A stretch of DNA of 57,262 bases from Paludibacteraceae bacterium (GTDB lineage Bacteria > Bacteroidota > Bacteroidia > Bacteroidales > Paludibacteraceae): contig JAKSKV010000018.1 of assembly GCA_024401555.1 (NCBI GenBank), positions 1 to 57,262 on the forward strand, in the 5' to 3' direction. Every line of letters starts with the position of its first letter. Positions within the stretch are counted from its first letter, which is position 1. Under the pieces are notes generated by a model. The model did not search any database, was not told the DNA's origin, and saw only the letters and a list, made by a program, of their open reading frames with translations. Below are positions 9,292 to 17,273 of the stretch, piece by piece. Made by a program: the position numbers and the translations under genes.

Positions 9292-9332
9292 TGCCATTGA
9301 CATACTTTTCTCCAAAAGGGGACATAATGGCA
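9292..9332. promoter_or_regulatory. 41-base dyad upstream of grpE-dnaJ
   Basis: TGCCATT at 9292-9298 is inverted as AATGGCA at 9326-9332, and each arm carries GACAT on its inner side in direct orientation. It lies between the uvrD stop and the grpE start, 56 bases from the grpE ATG, where a heat-shock operator could sit. Function is inferred from position only. Confidence 0.3.
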
Positions 9333-9381
9333 TAAAACACGACATATTGGCGTCTGTTTCGATGGTGAATCTGACAAAAAA

Positions 9382-11730
9382 TCACTTTCCTAAATTCTTC
9401 AACTTGGCGTATTTTAGCAAAATCTTGCGTTCTCCCTCATTGTGGAATTTGATCGTTAGCTTTGTATCGTCACCGACCTTCTCGACTTGTAGCACTGTTC
9501 CTTTTCCGAATTTCTCGTGTTCCACCCAGCATCCTGGTTCAAATCCATTTGCGGATGGGGTTGGGGTGGAAGAGGGCGCCGTGTTGCTCTTGGGCAATGG
9601 TTTTAATTTTCTTGGGGCTACATAAGGAGCTGGTTTTGTGAGTATGTCATCCTCCTCCTGTCGGAACGAATTTTCCCGCCAATTAGCGCCTCTTCCGCCA
9701 CCAAAGGCGTGCGGAAAGTCTTCGTCCCAAGGGGTTCTGTTGCTCTTGGGTCTGCTGGTGAAGTCGTCAGGCAGATCCAGTAACGTCTCATCGATGTCTT
9801 TGATGAAACGACTTGGCATGGTGGGGTTTGTGGTTCCGTTGCGGAAACGGCTTTTTGCGTAGCTGATGCAGCAGTTTTCCTCCGCACGGGTAATGGCGAC
9901 GTAAAAGAGTCTTCGTTCCTCTTCGACATCATCATCAGACATCAATGACATGCTGGATGGAAAGAGTTCCTCTTCCACACCGACGATAAAGACGTTTTTA
10001 AACTCCAGACCTTTGGCGGAATGGACGGTCATCAAGGTCACTTTATCATGATCATCTTCGCTATTTTCGTCTATATCCGACATCAAAGAGACCATCTGCA
10101 TAAACTCGGAAACGGGGATGATCTCCTCTCCGGATTCTTCCCGCCGCAACTCGCAAAATTCATGGATGCTGTTCAGCAACTCGTCCAAGTTCTCTAATTT
10201 GCTCATGCCTTCGGCAGACTTGTCACCCTCTAAATCGGCACGGATGCCTGATTCGATGATGACACGCTTCGCAAAATCATAAGCGTCTGATTTTTCGACA
10301 GTTTCTGATAGCGAAGATATTAATCCGCAAAATTTAGTTAGCTTATTCGCAGTTCCTGCATTGACAGGAAGGTTGTATTTTAGCGGATCGGAGGCTACCT
10401 CCCAAAATGTGGCGTTTTGTTGCAACGCGGTTTCTGAAAGTTTGCCGACTGTCGTATCTCCGATGCCTCTGGCAGGATAGTTCACGATGCGTCGGAAGGC
10501 CTCCTCATCGGCGGAGTTCAGCACCAAGCGGAAATAGGCGAGGACATCCTTGATCTCCTTTCGGTCGTAGAAGGAGTGGCCACCATGTATCACATACGGA
10601 ATGGAGCGTTTGCGCAGCGACTCCTCGAAAACACGTGACTGGGAATTGGTACGGTAGAGGATCGCCATATCTTTGTATTGGTAATCCTTTCTCGCGTATG
10701 ATCCGATCATCGTGGCGATGATATTCGCCTCGTCGAGGTCGGAATAGGAGCTCACCACCTTTACCGGGCTTCCCTCTTCCTCTTCTGAATAGACATGTTT
10801 CGGTAACTGTTTTTTATTTTTTTCGATCAAGGAGTTGGCCACCCTCACAATGTTACGGGTAGAACGATAGTTTCGTTCCAACTTGAATACCTTGCACTCC
10901 GGATAGATCTTCTGGAAGTTGAATATATTGTCGATGTTGGCGCCACGGAAAGAGTAGATACTCTGCGCATCGTCTCCTACGGCACAGACGCGGTGGTGTT
11001 TCTCCGCCAATTTCTTCACCACGAGGTGTTGCGAGAAATTGGTGTCTTGGTACTCCTCGACAAGGATATAGTCGAACCAATCCTGGTAGATGGCCAGCAC
11101 CTCGGGGAAGTCTCTGAATAGAATATTCGTGTAGAGAAGTATATCGTCGAAATCCATGGCAGAGGCCTTATAGCATCTGGCGAAATAGGCTTTATAGATA
11201 TCGTGCAGACGCGGCATTTTTTGATAGATATCCTCTTGGTGATACTTCGGGTCTCTTGTGTAACCATCCGGTGTTACCAAATGGTTTTTGAGGTGGGAGA
11301 TGCGGGATAATAGCTTTTTGGGCGTATAGTTCTTTTCGTCCAAGCCCATCTCCTTGACGATGCTCTTCAATAGACTTTTGGAATCGGAGGTGTCGTAGAT
11401 GGAGAAGCTTGGTTTGTAACCAATTTTTTCCGCCTGTTGACGTAGGATTTTGGCGAAGACAGAGTGGAAGGTACCCATCCAAAGACGGCGGGAGACGCCA
11501 TCGCCGACAATTTGGTCGATACGCTCCTTCATTTCGTTGGCAGCCTTATTGGTAAAGGTTAGGGCCAGAATACGGCTGGGTTCGTATCCATTCTTGAGCA
11601 GATAGGCGATCTTGTAGGTCAGAACCCTGGTCTTACCGGATCCCGCACCGGCCACAACTAAGGATGGTCCCTCTCCATAAATCACCGCATCTCTTTGATT
11701 TTCATTTAATTTGCTCAATATCTCTTCCAT
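9382..11730 (-). CDS. uvrD: UvrD/PcrA-type 3'-5' DNA helicase
   Basis: Superfamily 1 helicase of 782 residues acting in repair and removal of blocked replication intermediates. Walker A is AGAGSGKT at residues 27-34, followed by motif Ia (ALTFTNKAA), motif III (GDDAQSIYSFRGA), motif IV (LERNYRST), motif V (VTLMTVHSAKGLEF) and motif VI (ERRLFYVAITRA). Walker B reads VEEYQDTN where the family normally has VDEYQDTN or VDEFQDTN. The C-terminal 50 residues form the Tudor-like domain of PcrA/UvrD (HEKFGKGTV). The frame extends 33 residues further upstream (start 11829), but the family begins at MEEILSKLNENQ, so 11730 is the better start and leaves room for a divergent promoter with maf. Confidence 0.93.
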   Translation of the reverse strand: MEEILSKLNENQRDAVIYGEGPSLVVAGAGSGKTRVLTYKIAYLLKNGYEPSRILALTFTNKAANEMKERIDQIVGDGVSRRLWMGTFHSVFAKILRQQAEKIGYKPSFSIYDTSDSKSLLKSIVKEMGLDEKNYTPKKLLSRISHLKNHLVTPDGYTRDPKYHQEDIYQKMPRLHDIYKAYFARCYKASAMDFDDILLYTNILFRDFPEVLAIYQDWFDYILVEEYQDTNFSQHLVVKKLAEKHHRVCAVGDDAQSIYSFRGANIDNIFNFQKIYPECKVFKLERNYRSTRNIVRVANSLIEKNKKQLPKHVYSEEEEGSPVKVVSSYSDLDEANIIATMIGSYARKDYQYKDMAILYRTNSQSRVFEESLRKRSIPYVIHGGHSFYDRKEIKDVLAYFRLVLNSADEEAFRRIVNYPARGIGDTTVGKLSETALQQNATFWEVASDPLKYNLPVNAGTANKLTKFCGLISSLSETVEKSDAYDFAKRVIIESGIRADLEGDKSAEGMSKLENLDELLNSIHEFCELRREESGEEIIPVSEFMQMVSLMSDIDENSEDDHDKVTLMTVHSAKGLEFKNVFIVGVEEELFPSSMSLMSDDDVEEERRLFYVAITRAEENCCISYAKSRFRNGTTNPTMPSRFIKDIDETLLDLPDDFTSRPKSNRTPWDEDFPHAFGGGRGANWRENSFRQEEDDILTKPAPYVAPRKLKPLPKSNTAPSSTPTPSANGFEPGCWVEHEKFGKGTVLQVEKVGDDTKLTIKFHNEGERKILLKYAKLKNLGK

Positions 11731-11883
11731 AAATCTTTCCTCGTTATTACTTTGCGAATATAACGAAAAAATACGATAGCGCCCATACGGAACCGATGCA
11801 TTTCCTTGATAATACGACATCCTATCCATTTAATTATTGTTTATCTTCGCGATGATATTTATGATCGAAATTATAAGAATATT

Positions 11884-12456
11884 ATGTTAGAGAAATATAA
11901 GATTATTTTAGCCTCTAATTCCCCTCGTAGAAAGGAGTTGTTAGGTGGTCTTGAACTTTCATTCGAGGTGAAGACAATCAAAGGGTTGGAGGAGAGTTAT
12001 CCCGCGGAGTTGGTTGAGGGTGAGATTCCTCTTTTCCTTGCCAGGCAAAAAGCCAGCGCATACGATTCGATGATCGAGGCCGATACGATGATCATCACCG
12101 CCGACACAATCGTCTGGTTGGGTGATGAGGTGATGGGGAAACCCAAGAGTAGGGAGGAGGCTATACGGATGTTGACGAAATTAGCGGGCAATACCCATCA
12201 AGTCTATACAGGCGTCTGCGTGAAGACAGCCGAGAAAGAGGTCTGTTTTGTTGATAGGGCTGATGTTACCTTTACACAATTGACGCCTGAAGAGATTGCC
12301 TTTTACGTCGATAAATACAAACCTTTTGATAAGGCTGGGTCGTATGGTGTGCAGGAATGGATTGGTTATGTGGCGGTGGAGCGCATCGTCGGTAGTTTCT
12401 ACAACATCATGGGGTTGCCTGTGCAACGATTGTATCAGGCTTTGAAGGCTTTTTAA
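11884..12456 (+). CDS. maf: Maf-family nucleoside triphosphate pyrophosphatase
   Basis: House-cleaning pyrophosphatase that hydrolyses non-canonical or pyrimidine NTPs to monophosphates. It shows the Maf signature LASNSPRRKELL at the N-terminus, the catalytic region ITADTIVWLGDEVMGKP and the FDKAGSYGVQEW motif, which fits the YhdE-type dTTP/UTP subgroup. It is 190 residues from ATG 11884; an upstream ATG at 11806 would add 26 residues unlike the family. TATCTTCG at 11842-11849 resembles the -7 box (one mismatch). It is divergent from uvrD. Confidence 0.93.
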   Translation: MLEKYKIILASNSPRRKELLGGLELSFEVKTIKGLEESYPAELVEGEIPLFLARQKASAYDSMIEADTMIITADTIVWLGDEVMGKPKSREEAIRMLTKLAGNTHQVYTGVCVKTAEKEVCFVDRADVTFTQLTPEEIAFYVDKYKPFDKAGSYGVQEWIGYVAVERIVGSFYNIMGLPVQRLYQALKAF

Positions 12457-12560
12457 ACATTCTTTATATTGTAAACAATCTATAGGTGTGGTTCTTGCCC
12501 ATAATTATTTCTTTTTAAATTATTTTTTTTGAAACTATGGGTTTCGTGTGCCAATTTGAT

Positions 12561-12578
12561 TAATTTTGAGTAATTTTG
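12561..12578 (+). promoter_or_regulatory. Tandem -7-like boxes before the hydrolase lipoprotein
   Basis: TAATTTTG occurs twice, at 12561-12568 and 12571-12578; each fits TAnnTTTG exactly. No TTTG is at the usual distance from either, so this is a partial promoter match 29 bases before the ATG. Confidence 0.4.
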
Positions 12579-12606
12579 GGCAATTATTCAACAACAATTA
12601 TTAAAA

Positions 12607-13929
12607 ATGAAGAAGAAACTTTTCATCGCTTTGGCGATCATCTTTGCAGGATTGACTTCTTGTGAGGACAAAGATTTCTTGGATCCCCAAGAAAAGAATC
12701 AAAGTAGCTCATCATCTTACGTCGTGCTTGATGAATTAGAGGTCACTCAACAAGAACTCTATGACATGACGATCGGAGATATGAAGAAGAGCGTTGACGC
12801 TAATATATTCGAAGGTGTAGATGGCGCTTATAAGGAGGTTAACAATAATGAAGTAAATGAACAAGGTACCACAACCAGAGCCCTTGCGCCCCTTTTGTAC
12901 AAAGTGGTCCGTATCGAATACAAGACGCTCGATCAGAATATGGAGCCTGTGAATGCCTCCGCTTTGATTGTTTATCCGCTCCTTCGCAAAATGAACAAGG
13001 TGATGTTGATCAACCACGGTACCCAGATCGGTTTTGCGATGATCCCTACCAAGTACACCTCCGTAGAGGCCATTATGGCTGCTACAGGCGCACTTTGTAT
13101 CCTTCCTGACTATATCGGTTTGGGTTCAACATCGAACCATCCCGATTTGTACCTCAACCACGAGGTTCACGGCCGTACCAGCGTAGATGCGCTTATCGCC
13201 CTTTTGGATTATGCGAAAGCGAAGAAGTTGTCTCTTGATAGTTCCTACAAATCATATATCGTAGGTTATTCGCAAGGAGGTTCCGTATCTTTGGCCTCTC
13301 TTCGCAGAGTTCAGCAATTGGATATGGATACCCAAAGGAGAATCAATCTTGATAAGGTATATTGTGGTGATGGACCATACGATCTTCGTCGTACTTTCGA
13401 GACCTATATGGAAGATTATGAGAAGGGAAAGAAGATGGGCCTTGGCGCTGTGATTCCTCTTGTGATCAACAGTATGTTCAACAGTTATCCTTCTGAGGTT
13501 TCTCACATGAAATACGAGGATTTCTTTACCAAATGGGCGCTTTCCACAGGGGTTCCTCAGGCTATCAAGAACAACAAGGAGAATTTGGTTGATATGATGT
13601 TGAAGTTCAATGGGAAGTCACTTGGCGACATCCTTAATCTTGAATACATCTCAGAGCATCCAGACCATTTGGCAAAGCTTTTGGAGTTGATGGATCGTCA
13701 AAATCTGTGTCACGGATGGCAGCCTCAGTACAAGCTGAAACTTCTTCATGGTAATCCAGATGGCGTAGTGCCTTTCTCCAACTTTGAGGAGGCTGTAGAG
13801 GGATTAAGCAACAGTTATGTGGAGACAAAGGTGATTAGTAACAAGTCGATTTTGCTTACTGAGCCGCTCTTACAACATATCAATGGTATGGCGGTGATGT
13901 TGGAGGAAATCCTTTCAGGAAATTTCTAA
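12607..13929 (+). CDS. Secreted alpha/beta-hydrolase lipoprotein (esterase/lipase type)
   Basis: Predicted lipoprotein of 440 residues: Lys-rich start, hydrophobic core and lipobox LTSC, so Cys20 would be lipidated. The body is an alpha/beta hydrolase resembling secretory lipase or acetyl-xylan-esterase-like proteins of Bacteroidota. The nucleophile elbow GYSQG places Ser222; likely acid Asp385 (GNPDGVV) and His424 (LLQHINGM) complete the triad. LINHGTQ near residue 137 fits the oxyanion-hole strand. It is monocistronic, with an intrinsic terminator 22 bases after the stop. The substrate is unknown. Confidence 0.82.
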   Translation: MKKKLFIALAIIFAGLTSCEDKDFLDPQEKNQSSSSSYVVLDELEVTQQELYDMTIGDMKKSVDANIFEGVDGAYKEVNNNEVNEQGTTTRALAPLLYKVVRIEYKTLDQNMEPVNASALIVYPLLRKMNKVMLINHGTQIGFAMIPTKYTSVEAIMAATGALCILPDYIGLGSTSNHPDLYLNHEVHGRTSVDALIALLDYAKAKKLSLDSSYKSYIVGYSQGGSVSLASLRRVQQLDMDTQRRINLDKVYCGDGPYDLRRTFETYMEDYEKGKKMGLGAVIPLVINSMFNSYPSEVSHMKYEDFFTKWALSTGVPQAIKNNKENLVDMMLKFNGKSLGDILNLEYISEHPDHLAKLLELMDRQNLCHGWQPQYKLKLLHGNPDGVVPFSNFEEAVEGLSNSYVETKVISNKSILLTEPLLQHINGMAVMLEEILSGNF

Positions 13930-13950
13930 AACCTGTTGGCAACCCTATCA

Positions 13951-13983
13951 AAAGCGGCGGACAATATTGTTCGCCGCTTTTTG
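13951..13983 (+). terminator. Terminator of the hydrolase lipoprotein gene
   Basis: Stem AAAGCGGCG/CGCCGCTTT with the self-complementary inner part ACAATATTGT, followed by a short T tract. Confidence 0.85.
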
Positions 13984-14091
13984 TTTACCATTCTTTGCTA
14001 CCATACATCATTTGACAAATGGTCCCGTTGGGATGACAATGGGATCCGTCTTCCAGCTGTAAACCATCCGTTCCATTCTCTTTGTCACAAC

Positions 14092-14122
14092 AAAAAAGCG
14101 AATAACCCAAGGTTACTCGCTT
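14092..14122 (-). terminator. Terminator of the reductase-patatin operon
   Basis: Read on minus: AAGCGA, then GTAACC...GGTTA, then TCGCTT followed by T residues. It lies 28 bases beyond the patatin-like gene stop and ends the three-gene operon. Confidence 0.8.
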
Positions 14123-14149
14123 CGTTTTATGAGGAGATTTCTATTTGTG

Positions 14150-14977
14150 TTACGCTTTGCGGTAGAAGGGGCTGAATCCTGCGGAGATTCTCACTTTGGT
14201 CTTTACCTCGTCCCAATCCACCTTGTCTAAAACGGCGTTGGCCGCATTATATCCGACTTGGAAGATCTCTTCCGCTTTTGAGGCGTCGAACATGCCATAT
14301 TTTTGGGCTTCACGTGTCTCGATGATGATGTCGCAGTCTCTTTTTTGGCTAACGGTATTACCATTCACGGCCAAGTGAAAAACACGCTCGGAAACATCAA
14401 ACAGACCATCGAAGCCATCCTCGTGGGTGATTGGGTTCACATGGACGCCGATGATGATTTGACAACCTTTTCTACGCAAGACAGATACTGGTAAATTGCA
14501 AAATATTCCACCATCCACATATTGCTTGTCTCCAATCTTCATTGGACGGAAAAAAATAGGGACATTGGCGGAGGCCATAATGCCCTCTATTAGGTTTCCC
14601 TCCTCGAAATAGACATTCTTTCCTGTGGTGAGTTCCGCAGCGTTGACCACCAACGGAATTCTCAACTCTCCGAAAGTCTTAGCCTTCAGTTTCTTCTCTA
14701 TGAATGAACCGAATTGGTCCATTTGGGAGAATCCGCCGTTGGTGGGCATGGTAAGCGACACCATTCGGTATAGATTACTCTTTTTTATGAATTTACAGAT
14801 ATCCTCGGGGGTGTTGCCATCCGCATAGAGGGCTCCCATGATCGCTCCAGCGCTTACGCCAGATATGTGGTCCACCTCAATTCCGCGCTCTTCCAATGCT
14901 TTGAAAACACCCAAATGGGCAATTCCTTTCGCACCACCTCCGCTTAAAGCTAAACCAATTTTATACCCCTGATACAT
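14150..14977 (-). CDS. Patatin-like phospholipase
   Basis: Predicted Ser-Asp dyad lipid acyl hydrolase of 275 residues. The oxyanion-hole motif SGGGAKG is at residues 12-18, the nucleophile GVSAG places Ser42, and the catalytic Asp is in VDGGIFCNLP near residue 158. It has no signal peptide, so it is probably cytoplasmic or peripheral, like the RssA group. It starts 2 bases after the Old Yellow Enzyme stop and is the last gene of that operon. Its link to the reductases may be release of an acyl or ester substrate, but this is speculative. Confidence 0.9.
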   Translation of the reverse strand: MYQGYKIGLALSGGGAKGIAHLGVFKALEERGIEVDHISGVSAGAIMGALYADGNTPEDICKFIKKSNLYRMVSLTMPTNGGFSQMDQFGSFIEKKLKAKTFGELRIPLVVNAAELTTGKNVYFEEGNLIEGIMASANVPIFFRPMKIGDKQYVDGGIFCNLPVSVLRRKGCQIIIGVHVNPITHEDGFDGLFDVSERVFHLAVNGNTVSQKRDCDIIIETREAQKYGMFDASKAEEIFQVGYNAANAVLDKVDWDEVKTKVRISAGFSPFYRKA

Positions 14978-14979
14978 AA

Positions 14980-16221
14980 TTAGTACCCCTTCTTATGGTT
15001 TGCCTCTAATTCATCCAAAAGGGATTGAGGAATGGTCTCCTTACCCTCTTTGAGCAAACATTTGTGACATGCCATCTCCCGAGAATACATACGGCCGATG
15101 CAGTAGTTTGCATGGTCGCAAGCCACACGAGCCTTCTCGTCATCCTTCATGTCGTTTACGAAGTGAGGGTTGTTGAGCAATGCACGGGCCATCGCCACGA
15201 ACTCGAAACCATCATTTAACACTTCGTCGATCTTCTCTCTCGATATCAAGCCACCGATGTAGCACAAAGGCATCTTCACCGCCTCGCGGAACTTCAATGC
15301 GTCCTCCAAGAAGTATGCCTCCTTGAATGGTACGGTAGGAACCATGAAACGACCTCCGATGCGAACCAATGTACGCATCAACCAGCTTTGCATATAGTAG
15401 CTCATGGTACGGAACGGCATGGCGCCGCGCATCACATCCATAGGGGCGCTGCTGACAAAACCGCTACTCAATACCAAACAGTGCGCACCGCTTTGCTCCA
15501 ACATCTTGGCCACCTCGATGCTCTCGTCGATGCCCATACCGTTTCGGCAGCAGTCACGCATATTCATCTTCACCAATACAGCCATGTCGTCTTTCGCGGC
15601 GTTCATGACTTGGTCCATGGACATCTTCATGAAACGAGCTCTGTTTTCCAAAGATCCACCGAACTCATCTTTTCTGTGGTTAGTGGATGGCGAAAGGAAT
15701 TGGCTGATCAAATAACCATGTCCGGCGTGGAGCTCAATGGCGTCGAATCCGGCCTCACGGGCAAGGTTTACGCCCTCACCAAATGCTTTGGCACTCTCCT
15801 CGATTTCGTCTTTTCTCATACCTCTCACAAAGGTAGGAGAGTAGAGGTTGAATCCTGTGGATGCGGAGATTGGGGTGCATCCGCAGATGGAGCGGTGTGA
15901 CATGTTACCGCAGTGGCCGATTTGGATACTTGCGGCTGCTCCCTCTTTATGTATTGCGTCAGTAATCTTTTTCAATGCGGGCAAATTCTCTTTCTTCAAC
16001 CATAATTGGTGAGGGAAGGAGAGGCCACTTTGTTGGATGGCTGAGTAGGCGAGCGTAGTCATTCCGACGCCTCCAGCGGCTACTGACACATGGTAATCAT
16101 GCAACATTTGGGAAGGTGCGTTTCCTGGACACATTCCCTCGAATGCGGCAGAACGGATGGTTCTGTTTCTAAGAGTCAAAGGCCCGATTTTTCCGGGCGT
16201 GAAAAGTGATGAATTTGACAT
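14980..16221 (-). CDS. NADH:flavin oxidoreductase, Old Yellow Enzyme family
   Basis: FMN-dependent ene-reductase of 413 residues with a TIM barrel: the N-terminal RNRTIRSAA segment, QIGHCGNMS, the catalytic HAGHGYLISQFLSP motif and LENRARF. The C-terminal region has four cysteines (about 368, 374, 385, 388), which could bind an iron-sulfur cluster, although the spacing differs from the classical CxxCxxxC form. It lacks the C-terminal FAD/NAD domain of the longer BaiCD/BaiH and 2,4-dienoyl-CoA reductases. It sits between a steroid-5-alpha-reductase-like gene and a patatin gene. That pairing with an SRD5A homologue resembles the 5-beta/5-alpha-reductase clusters of gut Bacteroidota that act on 3-oxo-delta-4 bile acids. 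Confidence 0.9.
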   Translation of the reverse strand: MSNSSLFTPGKIGPLTLRNRTIRSAAFEGMCPGNAPSQMLHDYHVSVAAGGVGMTTLAYSAIQQSGLSFPHQLWLKKENLPALKKITDAIHKEGAAASIQIGHCGNMSHRSICGCTPISASTGFNLYSPTFVRGMRKDEIEESAKAFGEGVNLAREAGFDAIELHAGHGYLISQFLSPSTNHRKDEFGGSLENRARFMKMSMDQVMNAAKDDMAVLVKMNMRDCCRNGMGIDESIEVAKMLEQSGAHCLVLSSGFVSSAPMDVMRGAMPFRTMSYYMQSWLMRTLVRIGGRFMVPTVPFKEAYFLEDALKFREAVKMPLCYIGGLISREKIDEVLNDGFEFVAMARALLNNPHFVNDMKDDEKARVACDHANYCIGRMYSREMACHKCLLKEGKETIPQSLLDELEANHKKGY

Positions 16222-16263
16222 CCTCGTAATTTTCTAATAAGCGTTATACTTTCCTTAATTCTT

Positions 16264-17037
16264 TTAATATATGAAAGGAATGATCCTCTTGAGGTTCAAT
16301 TGAGCCATTTCAGGGAACATAGCCTTGTATTTCTTGTGAATGGTGTGCGCTCTTGGGGTAAGGTTGGCGAAGGTCCAGAACGCAAAGACGAAACCTGCCC
16401 ATGACCATGTGAGGATGGCGAAGCCGATCCATTCTGTCAACTCTCCGAAATAGTTGGCGGAGGTCACATAGTCATACATACCGCCCTTAGGCAAGTAGTG
16501 GTTTTTATCACCTGGTTGACGCAGGTGACGGATGATATGGTCGGAGTGGAGATTGATGCACATTCCGGCTATAAATATGATTGTACCAATAATGAATTGA
16601 GGGGTAGTCAACCAATCGTTGGTGTACATATCCGCTGGGGAGACATGGAAAATCCATCCGCCCTGCATCAATCCGTTCAATGTGTTGAAGATAACACCCA
16701 TCATCATGATTGAGATGGGCATCCTGCTATTTCCGCTGATCATAAATGGAAAGATGAACGAGCGTTGGAAATAGTGTGATTGGAATAGCAAGAAGAATAC
16801 GAGCGGGGTGAGGGCGAAAGTGCGCTCCGAGAACCACCAGCAAGCGGTCATCACAAAGAATACGGGCGCTTCCATCAATACCCAACCCAACTTGTTGTTT
16901 ACGGAGATACCCCATTTTTTATTGAACATGATGCCATAGCCGGCATCCACAAAATATAGGGCGATGAATACGATTACGGCGATGATCGTCATAATCATCA
17001 AAAAAGTGTTAAATATTGGTAATTCAAATAAATTCAT
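16264..17037 (-). CDS. Steroid 5-alpha-reductase-like (SRD5A/DUF1295) membrane enzyme
   Basis: Integral membrane protein of 257 residues with six or seven hydrophobic segments. The C-terminal third carries the steroid 5-alpha-reductase signature: HSDHIIRHLRQPGD, LPKGGMYDYVTSANYFGE, LTEWIGFA, and the final RAHTIHKKY...RIIPFIY, close in order and residues to mammalian SRD5A1/2. It probably uses NADPH to reduce a delta-4 double bond of a 3-oxo steroid, bile acid or related lipid. It is the first gene of an operon with an Old Yellow Enzyme (42-base gap) and a patatin. The substrate is inferred from family only. Confidence 0.88.
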   Translation of the reverse strand: MNLFELPIFNTFLMIMTIIAVIVFIALYFVDAGYGIMFNKKWGISVNNKLGWVLMEAPVFFVMTACWWFSERTFALTPLVFFLLFQSHYFQRSFIFPFMISGNSRMPISIMMMGVIFNTLNGLMQGGWIFHVSPADMYTNDWLTTPQFIIGTIIFIAGMCINLHSDHIIRHLRQPGDKNHYLPKGGMYDYVTSANYFGELTEWIGFAILTWSWAGFVFAFWTFANLTPRAHTIHKKYKAMFPEMAQLNLKRIIPFIY

Positions 17038-17055
17038 ACTGATTTCTTTTAGTTG

Positions 17056-17088
17056 CGAAATTAATACAAATTGCTTACTTTTGCCAAT
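17056..17088 (-). promoter_or_regulatory. Promoter of the steroid-reductase-like operon
   Basis: On minus: ATTG, 21-base spacer, TAATTTCG. It fits the Bacteroidota consensus with one mismatch in each box, and the -7 box ends 18 bases before the ATG at 17037. Confidence 0.55.
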
Positions 17089-17208
17089 AAATCTATAATT
17101 TTTTTATAGATATACCTTTACCTATGATAGGGACATCAAGTCCCCTTAAACTAAAAGTTGCTTGACTGTTGTCAGGCGTTGTCCAAGATGGTTTGCTTAG
17201 GTCTTGGG

Positions 17209-17244
17209 CAAAAAAATAAAGCCGACGGTTCCGCCGGCTTTATT
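17209..17244 (-). terminator. Terminator of the GLUG-repeat gene
   Basis: A long hairpin, AATAAAGCCG/CGGCTTTATT with inner CGG-TT-CCG, followed on minus by seven T (bases 17210-17216). It lies 30 bases beyond the gene's stop. Confidence 0.88.
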
Positions 17245-17273
17245 CGTTTTATATTTCTTTGTGTTTCTTGATG

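Noticed and set aside
11731-11829. N-terminal extension of UvrD
   Set aside because: Sequence unlike the family N-terminus and it would cover the divergent promoter region.
13936-14175. 79-codon plus-strand frame after the hydrolase
   Set aside because: It spans two intrinsic terminators and overlaps the patatin gene; not protein-like.
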